This document shows positions 6,878-14,142 of a stretch of DNA of 14,795 bases, in pieces. Made by a program: the position numbers and the translations under genes. The notes under the pieces are model-generated. The model was given only the letters and a program-made list of their open reading frames with translations. It had not been told where the DNA came from and did no database searches. The stretch spans positions 1-14,795 of the forward strand of contig CALZEK010000013.1 of assembly GCA_945639745.1 (NCBI GenBank). Reading direction: 5' to 3'. The stretch is from an uncultured Bacillaceae bacterium (GTDB lineage: Bacteria; Bacillota; Bacilli; Bacillales; Amphibacillaceae). Every line of letters begins with the position of its first letter. The stretch's first letter is position 1.

Positions 6878-7936
6878 ATGAAAAAGAAAAATATCTTGAT
6901 CGTTTTACTTGTTTTAATTTTATCAATTGGACTCATCGGATGTGGATCGAATGAAACAAAAGATAATAGTAATAAAGATTCTACAACAGAGGAAAAAAGT
7001 TCCGTTGACCTGGGCATGCTTAAATTAACTAGTTCAGCTCCACTTTTCATTGCAATTGAAAAAGGATTCTTTGCAGAGGAAAATATCGAGGTTAACGTCG
7101 AATGGTTTGATGCGGCACAACCTATTGCTGTAGCTACAACTGGTGGTTCTGTTGATGTTGGTGCAACTGGCATCACAGCAAGCCTTTATAACATGGTGGC
7201 TGGGGGAGAAGACTTATTAATTGTAGCTGATAAGGGAAGAGAACAAAAAGGTTACTCTTCAACAGCATTAATGGTTCCAAAAAATTCATCTATTGAAAGC
7301 ATTGAAGATCTAAAAGGAAAAGATATAGGTATTACGCAAACAGGATCAACTTTCCATTATATGGCAGGCAGAATTTTAGAAGAGCATGATTTATCAACTG
7401 ATGACGTTAACCTTATTCCTCTAAATAGTATTCCTGGTTTAATGGAAACCTTAGAAAGTGAAAAAGTCGATGCTGTTTTATTAAACGAACCTAATATTAC
7501 ACGCGTAGTTAATGATGATTATGGTAAGATCATTGCCCAAGTAGGCGATGAAATAGAATATCAGACATCAGGCTTGTTTTTTTCTAAAGGATTTTCTGAA
7601 AATGAAGATGTCGCACATCGTTTCTTAAAAGCGTACATTAAAGCAACACAATATTATTATGATGCTGTGCTCATTAAAGAAAATGATGAAATTATACCTG
7701 GAGAAAATTATGATGAAGTAATTAATATTATTGCAGAATATACTGATCAAGAACCAGATATTATTAAAGAAGGTTTACCATATATGGATCGTAACGGGGA
7801 ATTGTTATCATCTGATATCCAAACTCAAATTGATTGGTATTATAAAGAAGGATTAATTGAACAAACAATAGATGCAAATGATATTATCAAGCCAGATCTA
7901 CTTAAAAAAGCTTTAGAAGACTTAGGAGACGAATAA
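6878..7936 (+). CDS. ABC transporter substrate-binding lipoprotein (SsuA/NMT1-like)
   Basis: A 352-residue extracellular binding protein that should deliver a small organic ligand to the permease encoded two genes downstream. Residues 1-21 are a lipoprotein signal peptide (KKK, hydrophobic core, LIGC) with Cys22 as the lipidated residue, followed by a Ser/Asn/Thr/Lys linker to about 42. The mature part is a type 2 periplasmic-binding fold of the SsuA/ThiY/NMT1 superfamily: LGMLKLTSSAPLFIAIEKGFF near 45-65, the GGSVDVGATG turn near 90, and the SIEDLKGKDIGITQTGS strand-helix. The ATG follows AAAAGGGGAG. Known ligands in the superfamily include alkanesulfonates, taurine, nitrate and pyrimidine precursors of thiamine, and nothing here picks one. 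The ATPase gene starts one base after this stop codon, so the genes are translationally close. Confidence 0.87.
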   Translation: MKKKNILIVLLVLILSIGLIGCGSNETKDNSNKDSTTEEKSSVDLGMLKLTSSAPLFIAIEKGFFAEENIEVNVEWFDAAQPIAVATTGGSVDVGATGITASLYNMVAGGEDLLIVADKGREQKGYSSTALMVPKNSSIESIEDLKGKDIGITQTGSTFHYMAGRILEEHDLSTDDVNLIPLNSIPGLMETLESEKVDAVLLNEPNITRVVNDDYGKIIAQVGDEIEYQTSGLFFSKGFSENEDVAHRFLKAYIKATQYYYDAVLIKENDEIIPGENYDEVINIIAEYTDQEPDIIKEGLPYMDRNGELLSSDIQTQIDWYYKEGLIEQTIDANDIIKPDLLKKALEDLGDE

Positions 7937-7937
7937 A

Positions 7938-8708
7938 ATGGAAATTGTTATCGATAATGTAAGTAAGACCTTTATCGACTCTAAAAATATAAAAGTACCT
8001 GCTCTTGAAAATATTAATTTCTCTATTAAAGAACATGAGTTTGTTGTACTTGTTGGACCAAGCGGTTGTGGAAAATCGACACTTTTAAATATTGTTAGCG
8101 GTTTGATGTCGCCTAGTGAAGGTTCAGTTTATTTTGAAGGTATTGATAAGAAACAACCTGACCTTGGTATTGTCTTTCAAGATATCGCTCTTTTACCTTG
8201 GCGTACTGTTTATCAGAATGTTGTTTATGGACTCCAAGAAAAAAAGTTTAGTAAACAACAACAAAAAGAGATCGGTCAAAAGTATATTGACATGGTAGGT
8301 TTAACTGGGTTTGAAAACACATATCCTAAAGAACTTTCTGGTGGAATGAAGCAGCGCGCTGGCATAGCTAGAGCTCTGGCCATTGAGCCTGACCTACTTT
8401 TAATGGACGAACCTTTTTCTGCACTAGATGCTCAAACAAGGACCTTAATGCAAGAAGAGTTAGTAACTATTTGGAACCGGACTAAATTAAGTACTCTTTA
8501 TGTCACACATAATATACAAGAAGCTGTCTTTTTAGCTGATCGAGTTATTGTTTTATCTCGTCATCCTGGTAAATTAAAAAGTATTATTGATATCGACTTA
8601 CCAAAAGTAGGAAGAAATGAACCACAATTTAATAATAAATTTGAAGCATATGTTGAAGAAATTTGGCAACTAATTCGTCATGATGCAAAAAAAGCACTTA
8701 AGGAGTGA
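7938..8708 (+). CDS. ABC transporter ATP-binding protein (SsuB/TauB-like)
   Basis: A 256-residue cytoplasmic ATPase that powers the importer. All nucleotide-binding elements are intact: Walker A GPSGCGKST at 40-48, the Q-loop at Gln81, the signature LSGGMKQR at 133-140, Walker B LLLMDEP at 153-159 with Glu158 catalytic, the D-loop SALD at 161-164, and the switch His191. The IVFQDIALLPWRTVYQNV stretch after the Q-loop is typical of the nitrate/sulfonate/taurine group. Its ATG lies one base after the stop of the binding-protein gene, and the GGAGACG ribosome binding site sits inside that gene's last codons. Its own stop overlaps the ribosome binding site of the permease gene. Confidence 0.93.
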   Translation: MEIVIDNVSKTFIDSKNIKVPALENINFSIKEHEFVVLVGPSGCGKSTLLNIVSGLMSPSEGSVYFEGIDKKQPDLGIVFQDIALLPWRTVYQNVVYGLQEKKFSKQQQKEIGQKYIDMVGLTGFENTYPKELSGGMKQRAGIARALAIEPDLLLMDEPFSALDAQTRTLMQEELVTIWNRTKLSTLYVTHNIQEAVFLADRVIVLSRHPGKLKSIIDIDLPKVGRNEPQFNNKFEAYVEEIWQLIRHDAKKALKE

Positions 8709-8715
8709 ACAGTGG

Positions 8716-9513
8716 ATGGGGAGACAAAAAAACAAACAAATCATTAAAAATCGCGTTGCATTTTTAGATAAAAAAATCCCTGTTTACGCTTCATTTTTAG
8801 GTATTTTGGGGCTCTTAATTTTATGGGAATTAATTACTCAATTTAATTTCGTTTCACCTCTTTTTTTACCAGCTCCTTCAGCAATTATTGTTACAGGTTG
8901 GGAAATGATTATGAGTGGCGAAATTTATCAAAATTTATCAGCAAGTTTATACCGCATCGTTCTTGGTTATGCGATTGGTGCTACGTTGGGAATTATCATC
9001 GGACTTTTGTTAGGCTTCTCAAGATGGTTTGATGCGATTGGAACACCTATTATTTATTCTATTTATCCAATTCCTAAAATTGCCCTATTGCCTTTATTTA
9101 TTTTATGGCTTGGTATTGGCGAACTTTCTAAAGTAACAATTATTGCTTTAGGTGTCTTTTTCCCTGTTGTAATTAACACCTATTCAGGGGTTAAAAATGT
9201 TGATGACACACTCATAAAAGCAGCTGTTACATTTGGATCAAATCGCTTATCAGTTATACGAAAAGTCATTTTACCAGGGTCTTTACCGATGATCTTTGCC
9301 GGATTAAAACTTGCAGCTGGAACATCTTTATTATTACTTGTAGCTGCAGAAATGATTGCTGCTCAAAACGGGATCGGTTCTATGGTGCTTCATTACGGAA
9401 ATTTAATGATTACAACTAAATTAATGGTTGGGGTTGTTGTTTTATCCATTTTAGGACTAAGTTTTAACCGAGGCCTACAATGGTTGGAAAATAAACTACT
9501 TCCTTGGAGATAA
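8716..9513 (+). CDS. ABC transporter permease (SsuC/TauC-like)
   Basis: The membrane channel of the importer, 265 residues with about six membrane helices (first at about 22-42). The EAA coupling loop that docks on the ATPase is AAVTFGSNRLSVIRKVILPGSLP at about 169-191, in the form shared by the BPD_transp_1 family. I place the start at the ATG at 8716, because AAGGAG (8700-8705) lies 10 bases upstream and spans the stop of the ATPase gene. An in-frame ATG at 8680 would add 12 residues but has no ribosome binding site and lies inside the ATPase gene. It is the last gene of the operon and ends just before a strong terminator. With only one permease gene, the transporter is presumably a homodimer in the membrane. 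Confidence 0.92.
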   Translation: MGRQKNKQIIKNRVAFLDKKIPVYASFLGILGLLILWELITQFNFVSPLFLPAPSAIIVTGWEMIMSGEIYQNLSASLYRIVLGYAIGATLGIIIGLLLGFSRWFDAIGTPIIYSIYPIPKIALLPLFILWLGIGELSKVTIIALGVFFPVVINTYSGVKNVDDTLIKAAVTFGSNRLSVIRKVILPGSLPMIFAGLKLAAGTSLLLLVAAEMIAAQNGIGSMVLHYGNLMITTKLMVGVVVLSILGLSFNRGLQWLENKLLPWR

Positions 9514-9532
9514 TTAATTTTATCATAAACAA

Positions 9533-9564
9533 AAGCGGTGCTTCTTTTAAAAGAAGCACCGCTT
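9533..9564. terminator. Bidirectional terminator between the ABC operon and the aminopeptidase gene
   Basis: A perfect 32-base palindrome: AAGCGGTGCTTCTTTT is its own reverse complement with the second half. It is GC-rich at the base of the stem, unlike its surroundings. Read on the minus strand it is followed by TTTTGTTT; on the plus strand TTATTTAAATTT follows. It lies between the convergent permease and aminopeptidase genes. Confidence 0.88.
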
Positions 9565-9578
9565 ATTTAAATTTCCTC

Positions 9579-10814
9579 TTAAAATTCTAATGACCAAGCA
9601 CCTTGTCTAAAGACTGCTTCTTTTTTTCCTTCAGCAGTTACACCATCAATATCCAGCTCACTAGAACCTATCATGAAATCAACATGGATCAAACTATCAT
9701 TAGCTCCGTGTTTATCTAATTCATTTAAGTCCATTGATTCTCCATTTTCAATGTTTGTTGGATATGCTTTTCCAAGAGCGATATGACACGATGCATTTTC
9801 ATCAAACAAAGTATTATAAAATATTAAGCCTGATTGCGAAATTGGCGACTCATGAGGTACGAGTGCCACTTCTCCTAAGCGTCTTGCACCATCATCCACT
9901 TCCAACAAGTGCTTTAACACATCTTCCCCTCGTTCAGCTTTAAAATCAACTACAGCACCGTCTTTAAATGTTAGTGAAAAATTATCGATTAAACTTCCAC
10001 CGTAATTAAGTGGTTTAGTACTCGAAACAACACCATTGACGCGATATTTATCAGGCATTGAGAATACTTCTTCTGTTGGAATATTTGGATTAAATTCAAC
10101 ACCCGTTTTTGCTATTGCAGAACCGCCATGCCAAATATGTTTATTGACTAAACCTAATTCTAAATTTGTTCCTGGTCCAGTAAATATAAGTTTATCATAT
10201 TGTTTATCTGTTAAAACTTCGCGCGCTTTGCGTAATGTTTCATTATGGTCATTCCAAGCGGCGACTGGATCATCATTATCAATGCGCGACATTGAAAGAA
10301 TTGATTCCCACATTTTAGTTACTGCCTCTTTTGCTGTATCATTTGGAAAGACTTTTTGCGCCCACTTTGTTGTTGGAATAGAAATAACTGTCCAAGGAAT
10401 TGCATCATTCATAATTTCTTTATTTACATCACGCATTGCTTCTGAACGTGCTTTATTAGCCATAGCCACCCGACTTGAATCTATATCTGCTAGTAAGTCT
10501 GGATCTGTTGAGTGAATTGAAATAAACGCAGCTCCATCCTTTATAAATGCCTCTTCCATATCTACTTGCCAATCTGCAACATTTTGCAAGACTTCATCAG
10601 ATGCGTGTTTAAACTTTAAATGTGTTAACGTATCATCCGCCCAATTAATATGGACATTTTTTGCACCTAATTCATAGGCTTTCTTAACAAGGATCCTGGC
10701 GAATTCAACACCTTCAATTGGAGCTCTAAGCATGACTGCTTGATTTTCTTGTAGATTAACACCTTTTTTTAAGATTAAATGCGCATAATTTTCCATTAAA
10801 TGTATTTGTTTCAT
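9579..10814 (-). CDS. pepS: M29-family metallo-aminopeptidase (AmpS/PepS type)
   Basis: A 411-residue cytoplasmic aminopeptidase that removes N-terminal residues from peptides, supplying free amino acids. Length and sequence fit family M29 end to end. The expected dimetal ligands and catalytic residues are present near their family positions: PTEE at 246-249, Glu315 in RLGEVALVPHES, His344 in DENASCHIALG, Tyr351, and His377 with Asp379 in HVDFMIG. Relatives include Staphylococcus AmpS, Streptococcus/Lactococcus PepS and Thermus aminopeptidase T, which use Zn2+, Co2+ or Mn2+. The ATG lies one base after the stop of the thioesterase gene, and the AAAGAGAG ribosome binding site is inside that gene, so the two are almost certainly co-transcribed. 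The gene ends at the palindromic terminator. Confidence 0.94.
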   Translation of the reverse strand: MKQIHLMENYAHLILKKGVNLQENQAVMLRAPIEGVEFARILVKKAYELGAKNVHINWADDTLTHLKFKHASDEVLQNVADWQVDMEEAFIKDGAAFISIHSTDPDLLADIDSSRVAMANKARSEAMRDVNKEIMNDAIPWTVISIPTTKWAQKVFPNDTAKEAVTKMWESILSMSRIDNDDPVAAWNDHNETLRKAREVLTDKQYDKLIFTGPGTNLELGLVNKHIWHGGSAIAKTGVEFNPNIPTEEVFSMPDKYRVNGVVSSTKPLNYGGSLIDNFSLTFKDGAVVDFKAERGEDVLKHLLEVDDGARRLGEVALVPHESPISQSGLIFYNTLFDENASCHIALGKAYPTNIENGESMDLNELDKHGANDSLIHVDFMIGSSELDIDGVTAEGKKEAVFRQGAWSLEF

Positions 10815-10815
10815 T

Positions 10816-11337
10816 TTATCTCTCTTTTCTTTTTATAATTTCGCCACTGAATTCTTTAGCCATTTTTATAGACTGTCTACGTTTTTCAGAACGGCGTTTA
10901 CGTCTTAAGGGTGCACTGTCATACAGTTCTAATTGCTGAGATGTTTTCGGTATTACTCCTGGTACTGGAACAGGCTTATCATCTTCATTAAGTGCAACAA
11001 ATGTTAGAAAGGCAGTTGCACAAACATTCTTTTTACCCGTTTCAAATGATTCTGTTAATGCTTTCACAAAAACTTCCATCGATGTTTTATGTGTTGATGT
11101 GACAAATGCTTCTAAAATAACAAAATCTCCTAATTTCACAGGTGCTAAGAAATCTACTGAATCTGTTGAGGCGGTAACACATGTATGTCTTGAGTGTCTA
11201 ACTGCTGCAATTAATGCAACATCATCTATATAAGCCATTAATTTTCCACCAAACAATGTTCCATAAGCGTTTGTGTCGGGTGGTAATATTTGTGCTGTTT
11301 TAATTGTAATTGAATCAGTTGCGAGTCGCTTATCCAT
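10816..11337 (-). CDS. Hotdog-fold acyl-CoA thioesterase (YkhA/YciA-like)
   Basis: A 173-residue acyl-CoA hydrolase of the YkhA/YciA/BACH group, which releases free fatty acid and CoA in the cytosol, usually as a hexamer of hotdog domains. The signature is PPDTNAYGTLFGGKLMAYID at 19-38, with Asn23 and Asp38 at the positions where the family places its catalytic pair. The fold core ends near residue 116. A proline-rich stretch (PVPVPGVIP) and a strongly basic tail (RRKRRSEKRRQ, about 145-155) follow, as in Bacillus YkhA. The ATG is preceded by AAGGAG (11351-11346). The acyl-chain preference cannot be read from sequence. It overlaps functionally with pepS by operon position only, and I see no metabolic link. 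Confidence 0.9.
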   Translation of the reverse strand: MDKRLATDSITIKTAQILPPDTNAYGTLFGGKLMAYIDDVALIAAVRHSRHTCVTASTDSVDFLAPVKLGDFVILEAFVTSTHKTSMEVFVKALTESFETGKKNVCATAFLTFVALNEDDKPVPVPGVIPKTSQQLELYDSAPLRRKRRSEKRRQSIKMAKEFSGEIIKRKER

Positions 11338-11416
11338 TTTTATAGCTCCTTAATTATAATATTGGTGATAGCAAACGTGAAATTGATTCTTTAAATTTAA
11401 TACCTAATGATCTTTT

Positions 11417-12805
11417 TTAATTCAGTTTTTGTGTCATTTGAGTTGAATAGGTAATATCTTTTTCAAAAATATCAACTAGCTTTTCTGCAAATTTAGTATT
11501 ATATAAAAAGGCATTTACTTCAAAATTTAATCTGAAACTACGCACATCTATATTAGCTGTTCCTACAGATGCAATTTTTCCATCCACTACGATTGTTTTT
11601 GCGTGTAAAAATCCATTTTGATACATAAATACTTCCGCATTTTCTTGGAGTAACTCTCCTGCATAAGATAAGGTCGCCCAATAAACGAATGGATGATCTG
11701 GTTTGTTTGGTATCATTAATTTAATTTTAACACCTGATAAAGCTGCAATTCTAAGTGCATCCATCAAGCTTTCGTCCGGAATAAAATAAGGGGTTTGAAT
11801 ATAAACATACTCCTTAGCTGTTAAAATCATTTTTATATAACCATACTTTATTTGTTCCCATTCTGAATCAGGGCCGCTTGAAACAATTTGAACACCTACA
11901 TCGCCATGAGATCCCCCAACATAATACCTCGTATCATATTCGATGATATTGCGTGAAGCTTGATTCCAATCTAAAATAAATCGATTTTGCATGTCTTTAA
12001 CTGCATTTCCTTTAATGCGTAAATGAGTATCTCGCCAATAACCAAATTTATGATCTCTGCCTAAATATTCATCACCAATATTAAATCCTCCAATATAACC
12101 TATTTCTCCATCTATAATGGCAAGTTTTCGGTGATTACGGAAGTTTATTTTCAAATTTACTTTCGGTATTAATGGTGGAAAAAAAGCATCGACTTTAACG
12201 CCCGCAGCTTCCAGTTGTCTAATAAATTTTTTGCTTAGTGAACGTGAACCCATATCATCATATAACATTCTCACTTCGACGCCTGACTGTGCTTTATTCA
12301 TTAAAATCCTAGCTATTTTTGTCCCAAGCTGATCTTCACGGATAATATAATAAAGTAAATGGATGTGATCTTTTGCTTTATTTAAATCTGAGATTAATGC
12401 TTGAAACTTTTCAGTTCCATCAGTATATATTTGAACCTCATTATCTTGTGAATATAAGGCATTGTTATGCTTTAAATGTAAATAATACAAAGCACGATAC
12501 TCTCTTAAAATATCTTGCTCAAATGTAAAGTGGTCTTCTTCAATCACTTTTAATTGTGAATCAACTTCTTTTTTGACACCAGACTTTCTTTTTTTATCCC
12601 AAATAAATTTATAACGATTACTTAATTTTCTACCAAAAATCAAATAAAGTACAAAACCTACAATTGGTATAAAAAAAAGAACCATAATCCAAGCCCATGT
12701 TGAACTTGCATTTTTTCTTTCTAAAAATATAACAGTAAATGCTAAGATAAAGTTAATTATCATAATTGATCCTAAAAATATGGCTCCAATTCCAATCGGT
12801 ATCAC
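11417..12805 (-). CDS. cls: Cardiolipin synthase (two-HKD phospholipase D family)
   Basis: A 462-residue membrane enzyme that condenses two phosphatidylglycerols into cardiolipin and glycerol. Two N-terminal membrane helices (about 7-28 and 35-57) carry the ERKNASSTWAWIMVLFFIP stretch typical of Gram-positive Cls. Two phospholipase D motifs follow: HRKLAIID with His225, Lys227 and Asp232, and HAKTIVVD with His401, Lys403 and Asp408. Both are complete, so the enzyme should be active. The start is difficult: GTG at 12805 is the only usual start at the family length, but the best Shine-Dalgarno match, GAGGTGAT (12808-12801), lies over that codon. An ATT at 12796, or the ATG of residue 15 with AGGA ahead of it, are alternatives. 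The thioesterase gene follows 79 bases downstream without a visible terminator, so the three minus-strand genes may share a transcript. Confidence 0.93.
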   Translation of the reverse strand: MIPIGIGAIFLGSIMIINFILAFTVIFLERKNASSTWAWIMVLFFIPIVGFVLYLIFGRKLSNRYKFIWDKKRKSGVKKEVDSQLKVIEEDHFTFEQDILREYRALYYLHLKHNNALYSQDNEVQIYTDGTEKFQALISDLNKAKDHIHLLYYIIREDQLGTKIARILMNKAQSGVEVRMLYDDMGSRSLSKKFIRQLEAAGVKVDAFFPPLIPKVNLKINFRNHRKLAIIDGEIGYIGGFNIGDEYLGRDHKFGYWRDTHLRIKGNAVKDMQNRFILDWNQASRNIIEYDTRYYVGGSHGDVGVQIVSSGPDSEWEQIKYGYIKMILTAKEYVYIQTPYFIPDESLMDALRIAALSGVKIKLMIPNKPDHPFVYWATLSYAGELLQENAEVFMYQNGFLHAKTIVVDGKIASVGTANIDVRSFRLNFEVNAFLYNTKFAEKLVDIFEKDITYSTQMTQKLN

Positions 12806-12853
12806 CTCATTTTATCTTTAACTGATTTAAATTAATAATACACTAATTTCCCC

Positions 12854-12882
12854 TTGCTTAAAACTATATCTGTAATTATAAG
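12854..12882 (+). promoter_or_regulatory. Promoter of rarD
   Basis: TTGCTT (12854-12859) and TATAAG (12877-12882) are 17 bp apart. The start point would fall near 12889, exactly at the left edge of a perfect palindrome. The leader would be about 73 bases. No convincing promoter for the divergent cls gene was found in the same 156-base gap. Confidence 0.5.
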
Positions 12883-12888
12883 TTAATC

Positions 12889-12913
12889 TACCTTAAAATA
12901 ATATTTTAAGGTA
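12889..12913. repeat. Perfect 11-bp inverted repeat, candidate operator
   Basis: TACCTTAAAAT and ATTTTAAGGTA are exact reverse complements separated by AAT. The symmetry extends imperfectly outward (ATC to the left, AGAT to the right). It sits at the predicted +1 of rarD in the cls-rarD divergent gap and is not followed by a T-run, so it looks more like a repressor site or a 5' mRNA hairpin than a terminator. Confidence 0.7.
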
Positions 12914-12961
12914 AGATATAGACTAATTATGAGATTATTATTTAAAAAGTGAGGTTATTTT

Positions 12962-13858
12962 GTGAACAAGAAAACTTTAAACGTGGGTATTATTTATGCT
13001 TTACTCGCATACTTATTATGGGGTGTTCTCCCAATTTATTGGAAGATGCTTGATGAAGTTAATGCAGGTGGTGTTTTAGCTCATCGAATTATTTGGTCTT
13101 TTGTTTTTTTAGTTTTAATGATTATCTTTACTAATCAAATCAAAGCTTTTTTCAAAGCAGCAGCCCTTATTTTTAATTCTAAAAAAACAATCATGATATT
13201 ATTTGCTGCTTCAATTGTCATTAGTCTAAACTGGCTGACATTCATTTGGGCAGTTCAAAACGATTTTGTTATTCAAACAAGTCTAGGTTATTATATCAAT
13301 CCACTTATTAGCGTTGTTATGGGAATTATCTTTTTAAAGGAGCGACTCTCTTTAGCTCAAGCACTAGCAGTAGGATTAGCTACGATTAGTGTGCTTTACC
13401 TCACATTTAGTTATGGGGTTTTTCCTTGGGTTTCACTTATTCTTGCTTTTTCGTTTGCGACCTATGGGCTACTCAAAAAATTCATTAGTATCAATTCCAT
13501 TTATAGCTTAACAATTGAAACATTATTTATAACACCTATTGCACTTATTTTTTTAATTTTCTTTAATCAAAATAATACGCAATTTATAGATTTTTCTACT
13601 CTAACTATTAGCTTATTGATCGGTGCTGGCATCGCGACAGCTATTCCTTTGATTTTGTTCGGTCGAGCCGTTCAAGATTTATCACTTTCATTCATTGGTA
13701 TTTTACAATATTTAGCACCTACAATTATGCTTATTCTCGGCATATTTTTATACAACGAATCATTTACAAAAGCACATTTTATTTCATTTACTCTAATTTG
13801 GATAGCTTTAATTATTTATCTTGCATCTTCCTTATTAGACAATTCTAAACATTCTTAA
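12962..13858 (+). CDS. rarD: RarD-type EamA/DMT-superfamily permease
   Basis: A 298-residue inner-membrane protein with ten predicted helices in two EamA repeats, belonging to the RarD branch of the drug/metabolite transporters. The branch signatures are LLWGVLPIYWK near 18-28, HRIIWS at 41-46, LNWLTFIWAV at 89-98 and SLGYYINPL at 107-115, followed by FLKERLS. E. coli RarD was linked to chloramphenicol sensitivity, but the natural substrate is unknown, so only transporter is claimed. The start is GTG, with GAGG (12951-12954) seven bases upstream. It is divergent from cls. Its stop is only four bases before the -35 of the next promoter and no terminator intervenes, so rarD transcripts run into the SAM riboswitch. 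Confidence 0.92.
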   Translation: MNKKTLNVGIIYALLAYLLWGVLPIYWKMLDEVNAGGVLAHRIIWSFVFLVLMIIFTNQIKAFFKAAALIFNSKKTIMILFAASIVISLNWLTFIWAVQNDFVIQTSLGYYINPLISVVMGIIFLKERLSLAQALAVGLATISVLYLTFSYGVFPWVSLILAFSFATYGLLKKFISINSIYSLTIETLFITPIALIFLIFFNQNNTQFIDFSTLTISLLIGAGIATAIPLILFGRAVQDLSLSFIGILQYLAPTIMLILGIFLYNESFTKAHFISFTLIWIALIIYLASSLLDNSKHS

Positions 13859-13862
13859 TTAG

Positions 13863-13890
13863 TTGACAATGATTTTAGAATCTGTATAAT
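13863..13890 (+). promoter_or_regulatory. Promoter of the SAM riboswitch-metY transcript
   Basis: TTGACA (13863-13868) and TATAAT (13885-13890) are both perfect consensus with a 16-bp spacer. The start near 13897 lies about 17 bases before the aptamer. Confidence 0.85.
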
Positions 13891-13913
13891 TATAAATAAT
13901 TTCATAATTAACA

Positions 13914-14026
13914 CTCTTATTAAGAGCGACGGAGGGAATAGGCCCGATGAAGTCCAGCAACTTAAAAGTACATCTTTACTTTTAAAAGTGCCAAATCCTA
14001 CAGATAATTTATCTGAAAGATAAGAG
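13914..14026 (+). promoter_or_regulatory. SAM-I (S-box) riboswitch aptamer
   Basis: The S-box blocks appear in order: GAGCGACGGAGGGA, the GGCCCGATGAAG kink-turn region, CAGCAAC, AAGTGCCAAATCCTAC, and the closing GATAAGAG. P1 pairs CTCTTAT (13914-13920) with ATAAGAG (14020-14026), and P3 is the CTTAAAAGTA/TACTTTTAAAAG arm. The family binds S-adenosylmethionine. Bases 14024-14030 (GAGGAGG) can instead pair with CCTCTTC (14046-14052) as an antiterminator, so the predicted logic is off when SAM is high. Confidence 0.95.
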
Positions 14027-14045
14027 GAGGACATTTACATAATTC

Positions 14046-14072
14046 CCTCTTCTTATATGAAGAGGTTTTTTT
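14046..14072 (+). terminator. SAM riboswitch terminator
   Basis: CCTCTTC (14046-14052) pairs with GAAGAGG (14059-14065) around TTATAT, followed by seven T residues. Its 5' arm is the partner of the antiterminator strand, so it forms only when P1 is held closed by SAM. Confidence 0.92.
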
Positions 14073-14142
14073 ATATTCAATTTTCTTTTAGGCTCATTAT
14101 AATAATAAACTGAGCTTTATAATTCCAAGGGGGCATTTATTA

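Noticed and set aside
6814..7176. Minus-strand open frame of 120 codons over the start of the binding-protein gene
   Set aside because: It overlaps the signal peptide and N-terminal domain of a clear lipoprotein on the other strand, and its residues mirror that coding pattern.
10036..10515. Plus-strand open frame of 159 codons inside pepS
   Set aside because: Antisense to conserved M29 aminopeptidase sequence, with no ribosome binding site and no family features.
11353..11381. TTCACG-17-TATAAT promoter-like pair on the minus strand before the thioesterase gene
   Set aside because: Its start point near 11346 would fall in or after the AAGGAG ribosome binding site, so the transcript could not be translated normally. 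Co-transcription from cls is simpler.
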